DNA from: Gillisella taibaishanensis
GTDB taxonomy: Bacteria > Pseudomonadota > Alphaproteobacteria > Rhizobiales > Rhizobiaceae
Length of the DNA stretch: 64,000 nt
Assembly: GCF_001938985.1 (NCBI RefSeq)
Contig: NZ_MKIN01000019.1
Location: 62,001 to 126,000, forward strand
Direction: 5' to 3'
Below the pieces are notes generated by a model that worked only from the letters and a program-made list of their open reading frames with translations, was not told the DNA's origin and did no database searches. Positions 9,710 to 18,439 of this stretch are shown piece after piece. Position numbers and translations under genes: made by a program. Positions within the stretch are counted from its first letter, which is position 1; each line of letters begins with the position of its first letter.

Positions 9710-10764
9710 CCCATTTTCTCCGGAGCCTGAATATTGACTTGTGTTTTGGATTTGGCCTGATCGGCCTGCGGCAACACGGTGGAGCGGCGCTTCCAGCCGG
9801 CGACGAGCTCCCCGACCCTGTCGGACTGTAGGATCAGGATAACGATGATGACGCTGGCTTTGACGATCAGGTTGAATTCCGGCGGTAGGCCCGAGACCAG
9901 AATGCCGGTATTCATCGCCTGGATGATAACGGCGCCGAGTACGGACATTGGAATGGAGAACCGACCACCGAGCAGCGAGGTGCCACCGATCACGACTGCA
10001 AGGATCGCATCGAGTTCCAGCCAAAGGCCGGCATTGTTCGCATCAGCACCGCGAATGTCAGCGGCGGCAATGGTGCCGGCGATGGCCGCGCAAAGCCCCC
10101 CGAACCCGTAGACGGCAAGGATAAGAGAGCGGCTGCGAAGACCGGTGTAATTGGCGGCAGACAGGTTTGTGCCGATCGCCTCAATGAACAGGCCGATGGC
10201 AGTCCGGCGCATGAGAGCATGAGCAGCAAGCATCAGCACAAGAGCGATTACGACCGGCATCGGAAAGCCGAACAGCGAGCCGGTACCGACGAAAACCAAG
10301 GCCGGGTCGCTAAATGTCACGATGGTACCCGACGTGACCAATTGCGCCAGTCCCCTGCCCGCGACCATCAGCACAAGCGTGGCGACGAACGGCTGGATGC
10401 CGAGATAGGCAACCAGCAGACCGTTCCAGAGCCCACAGGCCAGGCCGATGCCAAGGGCTGCGGCTAAGGTGACGATTAAGGGCTGGCCAGCCACCGCGCA
10501 GGTGGCGGCTACGGCACCGGCAACCGCCATCACTGCACCGACCGACAGGTCAACACCGCGTGTGGCAATGATTGCGGTCATGCCGACCGCCAGAATGGCA
10601 ACCGGCGCGCCGCGATTGAGCACGTCTATCAAGCTGCCGAACAGCCGACCATCACGCCAGGCAATGTCGAAGAAGCCTGGAAAGACCAGCCAGTTCAAGA
10701 GCAGAACAGCAAGAAGTGCTGCGAATTGCGGTTTCATAAATGCGGAACCCAAGCGGATTTTCAT
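9706..10764 (-). CDS. ytfT: Furanose-type sugar ABC transporter permease (YtfT)
   Basis: A 352-aa permease paralogous to YjfF. It carries ATRGVDLSVGAVMAVAGAVAA (about 68-88), IQPFVATLVLMVAGRG and AVVIGGTSLLGGRF. Two homologous permeases with one double ATPase and one binding protein is the arrangement of the galactofuranose importer. Its ATG overlaps the ytfR stop by 4 nt (ATGA), which fixes the start. A hydrophilic tail of about 35 residues ends the protein. Confidence 0.88.
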   Translation of the reverse strand: MKIRLGSAFMKPQFAALLAVLLLNWLVFPGFFDIAWRDGRLFGSLIDVLNRGAPVAILAVGMTAIIATRGVDLSVGAVMAVAGAVAATCAVAGQPLIVTLAAALGIGLACGLWNGLLVAYLGIQPFVATLVLMVAGRGLAQLVTSGTIVTFSDPALVFVGTGSLFGFPMPVVIALVLMLAAHALMRRTAIGLFIEAIGTNLSAANYTGLRSRSLILAVYGFGGLCAAIAGTIAAADIRGADANNAGLWLELDAILAVVIGGTSLLGGRFSIPMSVLGAVIIQAMNTGILVSGLPPEFNLIVKASVIIVILILQSDRVGELVAGWKRRSTVLPQADQAKSKTQVNIQAPEKMG

Positions 10765-12299
10765 GGTGCAGCGCCTTCGAACGGGGCGGAAGATGTGGGT
10801 TGGGCCGCAATGGTCTGTACAATCACGTCAGGCGCGATATCGGCCCCATGCAATTCTGCCACCATTGCCCGGTCACGCATGACCACGATACGCGAGGAAT
10901 AGCTGACGACTTCGTCAAGCTCGGAGGAAATGACAATCAGCGCCAATCCGTCTTCCCGCAGCCGACTGATCATCCGTACGATTTCGGCATGCGCACCGAC
11001 GTCGATACCGCGCGTCGGTTCATCGAGGATTAGAAAGCGCGGATCGGTCGCAAGCCAGCGGGCAAGGATTGCCTTTTGCTGATTGCCACCGGACAAAAGC
11101 TTGATCGGCAATTCAGCAGACGCGGTGCGAATATCCAGCGCCTCGATAAAGTGACCGGCAATCTCCATCTGCTCGTCACGACTCAGCGTGCGGAACCAGC
11201 CAAGTTTTGCCTGCATCGCAATGATGATGTTTTCTCGCACGGAGAGATCACCGAAAATGCCGTCGGCCTTGCGGTCTTCAGGGCAAAAGCCGAAACCCAG
11301 ATCTATTGCATCGCGTGGCGAGCGGATTTTTCGCGATTTGCCGTCTAGGACGAGTTCGCCCTGATCGGCGGCGTCGATGCCGAACATCAGCCGCGCCATT
11401 TCCGTGCGGCCGGAACCGAGAAGGCCAGCAACGCCGATAACTTCACCCTTGTGGATGTTCAAGGTAAAGGGCTGGACCTTGCCGCCAAGCCCGTAGGCCG
11501 AAAACTGCATGAGGCTCTCGCCAACTTCTGCCTCGATGCCAGCAACGGCATCCTCGTGAAGCGAGAGGTCTTTGCCCAGCATCATTCGCACCAAGGTCGT
11601 GCGGTTGAGATCGTCGATCGGCTGGCTGCCAACCAGGCGTCCATTGCGTAGCACTGTCGCGTGATCGCAAAGCTCGAATACCTGATCGAGGAAATGGGTA
11701 ATGAAGACGATGGCGAGCCCCCTCGCCTTCAGCACTCGGATCACCTCAAACAGTTTGAGCACTTCGGAGCGATCAAGGCTGGCGGTGGGCTCATCGAGGA
11801 TCAGCACCTTGCCGGATAACTCGACGGCGCGTGCAATGGCGATGATCTGTTGGACCGCGACGGAAAAGGTCGATAGCTCGGCATGCACGTCGATATCGAG
11901 GCCATAGCCTGCGAGAATGCGGCGGGCATCGCGTGCCATGGCGCGCTGGTCGACGAGACCGAAGCGACGCGGCTGGCGGCCGATGAAAAGATTGTCTGCC
12001 ACGGTCATATTGGCCAGAAGATTGACCTCTTGATAGACCGTGCCAATGCCAGCGGCCTGAGCCTGCAGCGGTGTGGCAAAGCTCATTGGCGTGCCATCCA
12101 CCAGCACAGTGCCGCTGTCGGGCGTATAGGCGCCAGTCAGTATCTTGATGAGGGTCGATTTACCGGCACCGTTTTCGCCGAGAAGTGCATGCACTTCGCC
12201 TGGGCGGAAGGTGATGTCTATATTTTGCAAGGCGACATGGGCGCCGAAAGTCTTGGTAATGGCTGTTGCGGCCAGCACGGCCTGTTGGCTGCTCGTCAT
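10761..12299 (-). CDS. ytfR: Sugar ABC transporter ATPase with two nucleotide-binding domains (YtfR)
   Basis: A 512-aa RbsA-class ATPase. Domain 1 has Walker A GENGAGKST (about residue 40), signature in LSTFSVAVQQIIAIARAV and Walker B LILDEPTASLD. Domain 2 has a degenerate Walker A (GLLGSGRTEMARLMFG), signature LSGGNQQKAILARWL and Walker B FLILDEPTRGID. The second P-loop lacking Lys is normal for this class. I use ATG 12299. The frame is open to 12350, and neither start has a strong Shine-Dalgarno site, so 17 extra N-terminal residues are possible. Confidence 0.88.
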   Translation of the reverse strand: MTSSQQAVLAATAITKTFGAHVALQNIDITFRPGEVHALLGENGAGKSTLIKILTGAYTPDSGTVLVDGTPMSFATPLQAQAAGIGTVYQEVNLLANMTVADNLFIGRQPRRFGLVDQRAMARDARRILAGYGLDIDVHAELSTFSVAVQQIIAIARAVELSGKVLILDEPTASLDRSEVLKLFEVIRVLKARGLAIVFITHFLDQVFELCDHATVLRNGRLVGSQPIDDLNRTTLVRMMLGKDLSLHEDAVAGIEAEVGESLMQFSAYGLGGKVQPFTLNIHKGEVIGVAGLLGSGRTEMARLMFGIDAADQGELVLDGKSRKIRSPRDAIDLGFGFCPEDRKADGIFGDLSVRENIIIAMQAKLGWFRTLSRDEQMEIAGHFIEALDIRTASAELPIKLLSGGNQQKAILARWLATDPRFLILDEPTRGIDVGAHAEIVRMISRLREDGLALIVISSELDEVVSYSSRIVVMRDRAMVAELHGADIAPDVIVQTIAAQPTSSAPFEGAAP

Positions 12300-12386
12300 C
12301 GTGTCACCCGGCTGCTGCCTCTCAGCGCATTCCGACAGAAAGCGGGACATGCTTCCGGTTCAGCAATGCACAACACAAAAGATCAG

Positions 12387-12421
12387 AGCGTTTCCGGGTT
12401 TCCATGAAACGCGGAAACGCT
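12387..12421. repeat. Intergenic palindrome between ytfQ and ytfR
   Basis: A 15-bp inverted repeat with one mismatch (arms starting AGCGTTTCC, loop of 5 nt) lies in the 180-nt gap after the binding-protein gene and before the ATPase gene. Hairpins at this place usually stabilise the upstream mRNA or lower expression of the downstream genes. It resembles the 7923 palindrome in design. Confidence 0.55.
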
Positions 12422-12479
12422 TGAGTATATGGAGCCGCGCCCGACAGACGTCCTGCCAGGCGCGGATGCGGCAACAGTC

Positions 12480-13442
12480 TTAGTAGCCAAGACCCTTGCG
12501 GCGCTCGTACTCACCCTTCGGGTCATCTGCAGGCGTATAGAGCTTGGATTCGGTGATGATGAACTTCTCAGGCTTCTTGCCGTCCTTGAGATAGGCGGCA
12601 AGTGCATCGAACGCCGGACCAGCCATGTTCGGCGTCAGTTCGACCGAAGCATTGGACTCACCCGCCATCATCGCCTGGAAGATATCAGGAACGCCGTCAA
12701 TCGAGACGACCTTGATGTCCTTACCTGGCTTGAGGCCAGCGTCCTTGATAGCCTGGATGCCGCCGACAGCCATATCGTCATTGTGGGCATACATGGCGCA
12801 GATGTCTTTGCCGCCATTTTCAGCCTTTAGGAAGCCTTCCATGACTTCCTTGCCCTTTGCACGGGTAAAGTCGCCGGTCTGACTGCGGATGATAGAGATG
12901 TTGGAATGGCCCTTGATCGCGTCCTCGAAGCCCTTCTTGCGGTTGATCGCCGGTGTGGAGCCAACCGTGCCCTGAAGTTCCACGACCTTGCATGGCTTGT
13001 CGCCGACGGACTTGACCAGCCAGTCGCCGGCAACCTTGCCTTCCTTGACCTGGTCGGAGGCGACTGAGGTCAGGTACAGATCCTGCGGAGCATCGATACC
13101 GCGGTCGAGCAGGATGACCGGGATCTTGGCTTCCTTGGCTTCCGTCAGCACATCTTCCCAGCCGGTCGCAACGACAGGCGCGACAAGAATGGCGTCTACG
13201 CCCTGGGCAATAAAGCCGCGGATCGCCTTGATCTGGTTTTCCTGCTTCTGCTGGGCATCAGCAAACTTCAGAGTAATCTTGCGCTTTTCGGCTTCCATCT
13301 TGGTGACCGAAGTTTCAGCCGCGCGCCAGCCGGATTCAGAACCGATCTGCGAGAAGCCGACCGTCAGATTGGCCGCCATGGCCGAAGAGCAGGCGAGCGC
13401 GGTCATGCTCACGCCAAGCGCGAATTTGCAAAGCATATTCAT
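12480..13442 (-). CDS. ytfQ: Periplasmic furanose-binding protein (YtfQ)
   Basis: A 320-aa periplasmic binding protein of the Peripla_BP_4 (ribose/galactofuranose) class. A signal peptide is clear (MNMLCKFALGVSMTALACSSAMA, cut after AMA). Family phrases include LTVGFSQIGSESGWR (about 24-38), RGFIAQGVDAILVAPVVATGW (about 76-96) and CAMYAHNDDMAVGGIQAIKDAG (about 213-234), the last with the sugar-contacting Asn-Asp-Asp. It is the first gene of the operon. ATG 13442 has GGGAGG 6 nt upstream. Close similarity to E. coli YtfQ favours galactofuranose or arabinofuranose as ligand. Confidence 0.9.
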   Translation of the reverse strand: MNMLCKFALGVSMTALACSSAMAANLTVGFSQIGSESGWRAAETSVTKMEAEKRKITLKFADAQQKQENQIKAIRGFIAQGVDAILVAPVVATGWEDVLTEAKEAKIPVILLDRGIDAPQDLYLTSVASDQVKEGKVAGDWLVKSVGDKPCKVVELQGTVGSTPAINRKKGFEDAIKGHSNISIIRSQTGDFTRAKGKEVMEGFLKAENGGKDICAMYAHNDDMAVGGIQAIKDAGLKPGKDIKVVSIDGVPDIFQAMMAGESNASVELTPNMAGPAFDALAAYLKDGKKPEKFIITESKLYTPADDPKGEYERRKGLGY

Positions 13443-13581
13443 GGATGTCCTCCCAAAAAAAACGTCACCTCCATGACGTCTGCGGCAATTCATAGGCACA
13501 AATATTAGGGTTGTAAAGATGATTAGTAGTATTATATGTGCTGCACTGCAGCATAGCGGAAATGATGTCCTCAAGAGCCCT
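13443..13581 (-). promoter_or_regulatory. Probable promoter/operator region of the ytfQ operon
   Basis: This 139-nt AT-rich gap precedes ytfQ. It contains a perfect short palindrome TGCTGCACTGCAGCA (13539-13553) and a run of AT-rich sequence. The promoter and perhaps the site for the operon's GntR regulator should lie here. The assignment is positional. Confidence 0.4.
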
Positions 13582-14700
13582 TTATAGAATGCCCCAGGCC
13601 CGGTAACGACCACGGCCGGTCAACTCGCGCAACGGTAATTGCTTGAGTAGTCCGAGCGCGCCTTGAGGCGTCAAATCAAGTTGTTTGGCGACAAGGCCCG
13701 CCGAGACCAGCGGTCGCGATAACACCAGATCAACGAGGTCTGACAGCTTGGACGAACCGCGCCGACCCACGGTGCGGCGCTCGAGCGTCGTGCGGGCAAG
13801 AGATAGCCGGTCGTGCTCCTTCAGCCCGAGCCTAGCCCCCTTCTCGAAACCGTCGATAATCGCAAGCAGCCTCTGGCTCCGCTGATGCGCTTGGCGTTGT
13901 TCTCGCGGAACGGCCCTCAAGCCAATAGAAACCGCAGGCAGATGGAACTGGACCAAGCCGGTTTTGTGCAGGTAGGCTGCGGCGAGCAGCCGGCCTAGCC
14001 ATGGGCTGTGCTCGCTCACGTCATGGCTTTGCCAGGCGTCGAGCAAACAGGCGGCAGCAAGAACCGGGGGGAGATTTTGGACGTCTTCGACCAATGCCCT
14101 CCAATCGGACAGCCTCTCCTCTTCGTTCCAGTCAGGGTCGTAAACAATGGCGCGCGGATCGTCGGCGCGGGATTGGAACCGACGAGTTGAGACATCGTCG
14201 AGTACAGATGCGCTGCGCTTGAGGATAGCATCAAAGCGGTCGAGTTCTGCTTGAAACTCATCTGCCGAGCTATCGCCTGTCTGGCCGTCTTCCGCAAAGT
14301 CTGCGTCCTGAGATGAACCGGCCGTCCCGGTGGGCCGGTCACCGCCTATCCCACTTTCACGTCCGCGCAATCGCAGAAGTCCCTGATCGCTGAAGGCCCA
14401 CGCAGGTGGATGCTGCACAATTTCGCGGCGGCTGCGCAGGATGAGATGGGCGATGGTCAGTTCATGCGTAGGCGTCCGGGTGTCCATCCTCGCATCGTGG
14501 AAAACAAGATCTTCCATATGTACCAGTTCGCCATCCACCCAGAGCGACGAGATCGCATCGGCATAATGCTGACGCTCCCGCAAACCAGCGCCAACAGGAG
14601 ATCGCGCCGCACGCTCATCAAGCCGTACGATCGCTTCTGCCGCCGCTGAGACAGGAGCGAGCAAGCTTTGCCAAGGCAATTTTTCAACTGAGTAACGCAT
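13582..14700 (-). CDS. RHE_PE00001-family plasmid protein (DUF1612 with C-terminal helix-turn-helix)
   Basis: A 372-aa protein of a family recurrent on rhizobial plasmids (named after the first gene of R. etli p42e). The N-terminal part begins LPWQSLLAPVSAAAEAIVRLDER, the conserved core covers about residues 185-305 (LPPVLAAACLLDAWQSHD), and the last 60 residues hold a predicted helix-turn-helix (VSAGLVAKQLDLTPQGALGLL). No biochemical role is established. The DNA-binding end and plasmid association suggest a regulatory or maintenance function. ATG 14700 is used, with an in-frame GTG at 14709 possible. Confidence 0.75.
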   Translation of the reverse strand: MRYSVEKLPWQSLLAPVSAAAEAIVRLDERAARSPVGAGLRERQHYADAISSLWVDGELVHMEDLVFHDARMDTRTPTHELTIAHLILRSRREIVQHPPAWAFSDQGLLRLRGRESGIGGDRPTGTAGSSQDADFAEDGQTGDSSADEFQAELDRFDAILKRSASVLDDVSTRRFQSRADDPRAIVYDPDWNEEERLSDWRALVEDVQNLPPVLAAACLLDAWQSHDVSEHSPWLGRLLAAAYLHKTGLVQFHLPAVSIGLRAVPREQRQAHQRSQRLLAIIDGFEKGARLGLKEHDRLSLARTTLERRTVGRRGSSKLSDLVDLVLSRPLVSAGLVAKQLDLTPQGALGLLKQLPLRELTGRGRYRAWGIL

Positions 14701-15354
14701 TGAAAACACGTTACTCCAGTTTCTATATGAAAGAGAAGAGGGCGTTAGCTTTCATCAACGATATCGCGTGCGAAAAGCTTATTCGTCAAGATCTGGGGAA
14801 AATTGGACCGATCTTTCAGGTAAAATGCCACAAAGCGCGTCGGATTAGAAGCTTATTTTCGCTTTATTCGCAAGAATGGTTAAAACGGTATCTTTACGGC
14901 GCATGGCTGTGGCTACGGGCTGACCGACGCGTCGACGTGACAAGCGTATATGACCACGAGATCAGTCACCGTACATCACCTGCTGACAAACCGGTTTTTC
15001 GCGAACTACCTTAGGCTCGTTTAAAGCTAGCGACCTGGCAATGTTCCGGGGGCCTGCGGTCGCTGCATGGAAACTGTCTGCGAAAGTGGAGCTGACATCG
15101 GAGCGACTAATGATCGGCTTCGTTGGCGCCGTTTTGCTTTTTTACGCACGACGTCCGAACACTCAAATGTGGGGACGCAGCCTCATCAAAACTGGCATCC
15201 TTAAGTTACCATCGCCGCAAGTAGAATTTACATTGTCACTAAGAGACCATGTCGCGCGGTGAAAAGCGACTTTGGAGCCGTAGATCACCTCACCGATGGC
15301 GCCATGCTGATGCTCCGGGTCCAAGCCATAAGCCTGGAGGAGCAAGAACCCTGA
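14701..15354. other. 654-nt stretch with no supportable gene
   Basis: Short open frames exist on both strands but none shows a family signature, a Shine-Dalgarno site plus sensible start, or protein-like composition. The promoter of the DUF1612 gene should lie near 14701-14800. I see no repeat or RNA gene. Confidence 0.5.
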
Positions 15355-15687
15355 TCAATCCGGGTTGAGGTCTTCAGCAGATAAAAAGAATGCTGGAGCC
15401 ATAAGTGTTTCATCCTCAGCGTCTGCATTTGGCGGCGCAGCTTCTTCGATGACTTTGTGCTCGGCCAGAGCCAGAAGGTCCGCCTGCTTTTGCCTGAGAT
15501 CGAGATGTCGCAGGATATCTGCCGCATAGACGGGATTGGCTCGGGGATCATAGAATTCGGCGACAGGAACGCCCATCTCCCGCCTCTGAGTTTCCAGGCG
15601 CAAACGCAAGGCCCGCGCGGCATCCCGCGTCTCGAAATACAGACGCATAACGTCGACTAATGGGAAATCATGGTCGGGGCGGGCCAT
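15355..15687 (-). CDS. Small hypothetical plasmid protein (110 aa)
   Basis: Not assigned to a named family. The sequence is mostly helical and charged: LVDVMRLYFETRDAARALRL at residues 11-30, a central segment with a DPRANPVYAADILRHLDL motif, then an acidic, Ala-rich tail (NADAEDETLMAPAFF). AGGAGT lies 7 nt before ATG 15687, inside a small inverted repeat (ACTCCT...AGGAGT) that could mask it. The natural composition and good ribosome site support a real gene. It may be linked to the DUF1612 gene, transcribed in the same direction 650 nt downstream. Confidence 0.55.
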   Translation of the reverse strand: MARPDHDFPLVDVMRLYFETRDAARALRLRLETQRREMGVPVAEFYDPRANPVYAADILRHLDLRQKQADLLALAEHKVIEEAAPPNADAEDETLMAPAFFLSAEDLNPD

Positions 15688-15990
15688 GAGACACTCCTAT
15701 GCTTCTATTGAAGGAGTGCGCAGACACGATTCGCATGGCGAAGTCGAGGCAAAAGCCCTAAAAATCACTGGATAAATTCATCCAGAAACTGTCGCCGGAA
15801 AGAGTGAGGAAGCCGCGCGTACGCAATACATTTCGCGCTTGAAGCTGTTATGCCCGCGCAGGAGTAAAGAAGTCATGAAGATCTCGAAGCTTTCTTCTAT
15901 AGCCCAATGAGTTCAGCATTGGCGGCGCCGAATTTCGTGTCGACGACATTGGTAGCTAGCGCTGTAGAGATCACGCGCCCGCCCTCCTTC

Positions 15991-16006
15991 GTTGACAGCT
16001 GTCAAC
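15991..16006. other. parS-like 16-bp palindrome, copy 1
   Basis: GTTGACAGCTGTCAAC is a perfect palindrome and fits the repABC partition-site pattern GTTNNCNGCNGNNAAC as I remember it. These sites bind the ParB-type protein RepB. A second identical copy lies 27 nt further on. Confidence 0.6.
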
Positions 16007-16033
16007 ACGAATGATGGTGCGAAGCTAATTCCG

Positions 16034-16049
16034 GTTGACAGCTGTCAAC
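16034..16049. other. parS-like 16-bp palindrome, copy 2
   Basis: Identical GTTGACAGCTGTCAAC. Paired sites in a gene-poor region fit a RepB-bound partition locus, although the repABC operon lies about 32-36 kb to the right within the window. Confidence 0.6.
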
Positions 16050-16651
16050 GCTCAAAGCGAAGGCGCCGTCTAGCAGTTGAAGTTCAAGCCAGCCAAGACT
16101 TCATGTCTAAAGCCCCCCACCCGCCGTCCGCACATGGACCAACAAGTCGACAAGGTGAACGTCACCGTCGCCCGATTCACGCAGCGATTACCGGCGACGA
16201 GCTAACCGCTTCTTTCTGTCGTTCGGCAGGCTGCCCAAGTCAAGCCACTTCAAGCTGTGCAGATCCTATGTCGCGGGAGCGGCTGGAACAACCGCCGCAG
16301 CCCCATCAAGAAGCAAAGCTACTCCAAGAGGCCGATGAAATGATGGGGAGGAAGCCCTGGGCTACTGAGCTGCAGAATTGCCCGACGGTAACGTAACGTA
16401 CTTCATTTATTGATCTCAGAACCGCCAAAGCCGTCCTTCTGAAAGCGAGCTCTTACAAGCGGTCCTCGGAAAATACGTAGCAAGATAAACACAGCAAAAA
16501 CCAGAACAACCATACTAGGGGCCAGAGCCGGGGTCAGAGTTAGGACAGTCGAGTTCAGCAACGCACAGCCGCCGTCAGCAGAAGACAAGCAAGAAGGCCA
16601 TGATGTGGCAGCAGAATTACCTCCAGTTCAACTACTGGCCGAAGAGAGAAG
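16050..16651. other. Gene-poor stretch after the parS-like pair
   Basis: No gene is supported. Short frames such as that starting at ATG 16134 (MDQQVDKVNVTVARF, 23 codons) or a 61-codon minus-strand frame at 16403-16588 with one hydrophobic segment could be gene remnants, but neither has an identifiable homologue from inspection. Confidence 0.4.
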
Positions 16652-16684
16652 AGGGAGGGGAGGGGAGGGGAGGGGAGGGGAGGG
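16652..16684 (+). repeat. (AGGGG)n pentanucleotide repeat
   Basis: Five perfect AGGGG units (16656-16680) flanked by AGGG on each side give seven G-runs in a row on the plus strand. Such a tract can slip in replication and can form a G-quadruplex. It lies about 240 nt upstream of the sugar ABC operon. Confidence 0.85.
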
Positions 16685-16869
16685 CTGGCTACCCGCTAAC
16701 AAGAAGGCAACGCTCTTCCAGCAAAGCAAAACTTCCTCTTCAACGCCATCAGCATCGGGACCAACTTCAACATACCTCCAAATCCACCAGGATCCATGCC
16801 TCCGCTGGAGATAAGCCCTCGCCTACACACCGTCTCAACAAATCGTCAGTTCGATTTCATTTCACCCAC

Positions 16870-16898
16870 TTGACGTTATGTTATCGATAACATAGGTT
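16870..16898 (+). promoter_or_regulatory. Promoter with GntR/IdnR-like operator before the sugar-acid ABC operon
   Basis: TTGACG (16870-16875), a 17-nt spacer and TAGGTT (16893-16898) form a sigma70-like promoter. The spacer contains TATGTTATCGATAACATA (16877-16894), a perfect 18-bp palindrome. E. coli GntR/IdnR bind an operator of the form ATGTTA-N4-TAACAT, which this matches. Repressor bound here would occlude RNA polymerase. Confidence 0.72.
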
Positions 16899-16926
16899 TA
16901 CGAACGTCACTTTGGGAGGAGTAACA

Positions 16927-18423
16927 ATGGTCGATACAAGGATCCTGGAATTTCGAGGAATCACCAAAACATTCGGTGGAACCCGCGCTCTTTCTGATGT
17001 CTCGATTGATCTCCGTCCAGGCGAAATTTTAGCGCTGCTTGGCGAAAATGGCGCCGGAAAATCAACGCTGATCAAGACGCTGGCAGGCATTTACAAGCCC
17101 GATCAAGGCGAAATTCGTTTTAAAGGTGAGGGCTATCACCATCGTCCTCCAAAACCAAATCAACGCCAACCGGTGGCGTTTATCCATCAAGATCTCGGAC
17201 TGATTGAATGGATGACCGTTGCAGAAAATGTTGGTCTCGCCCAGGGTTATTCGCTTAGGAACAAATTGATCAACTGGCGCGCCACGGAAGCACGCACAGC
17301 AGAGGCACTACGGTTGGTGGGCTGCGACTTCGACCCGTCAACTCGCGTCCAAAACCTGACGCGGACCGAAAAATCATTGGTCGCTATCGCCCGCGCTCTT
17401 GCTGTAGAAGCCGATGTGCTTGTTCTCGATGAGCCTACCGCCAGCCTTCCGGCTGATGAAGTGGAAAAACTATTCGCCGCGATCAGACCGTTAAAGCAAC
17501 GTGGCGTTGTAATGATCTATGTATCACACCGCCTGGACGAAATTTTTCGCATCGCAGATCGGGTCGCAGTATTGCGCGACGGGCAGTTGGTCGGCGAGAA
17601 GCCCGTCAAAGAGACCACGCCAGACGAGTTAATCCGCATGATCGTTGGCCGTAAAGCCGACCAACTCTTCACCAAGAGCAACGCACCCGCTGGCCCTGCC
17701 ATTGTGAAGGTAAGGGACCTCGCCTGCCGTGGAGCGGGACCAGTTTCCTTCGATATTCGCCAGGGCGAACTGCTCGGGCTTGTCGGCCTGCGCGGCGCAG
17801 GCCACGAACTGGTGGGCCGCGCTTTATTTGGCGCAGAACCCGCCTCCGGCACCGTCACCATAGCGGACCAAAAAGTCGATCTCACCAATCCTACGACGGC
17901 CATGACGAGTGGCGTAGGGCTGATCGCACGCGACCGAACGGAAGAATCGGTCGCCATGTCTCTTAGCCTGAGGGAAAACACCTTCATCAATCCCGGCGCC
18001 TCCGGCCGGCGTCTCTTTTCCTTCAAGACTCCAGACCGGGAAGCCGCAGAAGCCCATGCCATCGGCACGCGCGTTGGGCTCAGGCCAAATGACCAGAGCC
18101 TCGCAATCGAAGCACTATCGGGCGGAAACCAGCAAAAAGTTGTCGTCGGCCGTTGGCTCGCAACCGATCGTAAACTTCTGGTAGCGGAGGACCCAACCGC
18201 CGGCGTCGATGTCGGCGCCAAGGCCGACATCTATCGTCTGATCGCCCAAGCGGTCGAAGGCGGGTTGGCCGTGTTGGTCGTCTCGACCGATTTCGAAGAG
18301 ATCGCTCATATCTGCCAGCGAGCGCTGGTATTTTCCCGTGGCCAGATCCTGAGGGAACTGAGCGGCACGGATTTGACGACAGAAGCGGTGATTGCCGCAG
18401 CCTCCGCCTCTGACGCGGCGTGA
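16927..18423 (+). CDS. Sugar(-acid) ABC transporter ATPase with two nucleotide-binding domains
   Basis: A 498-aa RbsA-class ATPase. Domain 1 has Walker A GENGAGKST (about 39), VFIHQDLGLIEW-type Q-loop, a variant signature (LTRTEKSLVAIARAL) and Walker B LVLDEPTASLP. Domain 2 has a degenerate P-loop (GLRGAGHELVGRALFG), signature LSGGNQQKVVVGRWL and Walker B LLVAEDPTAGVD. Domain 1 lacks the canonical LSGGQ, which occurs in this class. GGAGGAG sits 5 nt before ATG 16927. It is the first gene of an ABC operon behind the GntR/IdnR-like operator, and by context imports a sugar acid. Confidence 0.86.
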   Translation: MVDTRILEFRGITKTFGGTRALSDVSIDLRPGEILALLGENGAGKSTLIKTLAGIYKPDQGEIRFKGEGYHHRPPKPNQRQPVAFIHQDLGLIEWMTVAENVGLAQGYSLRNKLINWRATEARTAEALRLVGCDFDPSTRVQNLTRTEKSLVAIARALAVEADVLVLDEPTASLPADEVEKLFAAIRPLKQRGVVMIYVSHRLDEIFRIADRVAVLRDGQLVGEKPVKETTPDELIRMIVGRKADQLFTKSNAPAGPAIVKVRDLACRGAGPVSFDIRQGELLGLVGLRGAGHELVGRALFGAEPASGTVTIADQKVDLTNPTTAMTSGVGLIARDRTEESVAMSLSLRENTFINPGASGRRLFSFKTPDREAAEAHAIGTRVGLRPNDQSLAIEALSGGNQQKVVVGRWLATDRKLLVAEDPTAGVDVGAKADIYRLIAQAVEGGLAVLVVSTDFEEIAHICQRALVFSRGQILRELSGTDLTTEAVIAAASASDAA

Positions 18424-18439
18424 CTTTGGGAGAGAAACA

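Noticed and set aside
14700..15014. 104-codon plus-strand frame beginning opposite the DUF1612 start
   Set aside because: No ribosome site, no motif, and irregular composition. Taken as non-coding.
15992..16396. 134-codon plus-strand frame starting in the first parS-like palindrome
   Set aside because: It runs through both palindromes and is Ser/Pro/Gln-rich with no domain. More likely non-coding or a gene remnant.
16652..16684. AGGGG tract considered as a CRISPR or telomere-like array
   Set aside because: Five-base units without spacers in a single short run. It is simple-sequence repeat, not CRISPR, and there is no sign of a replicon end.
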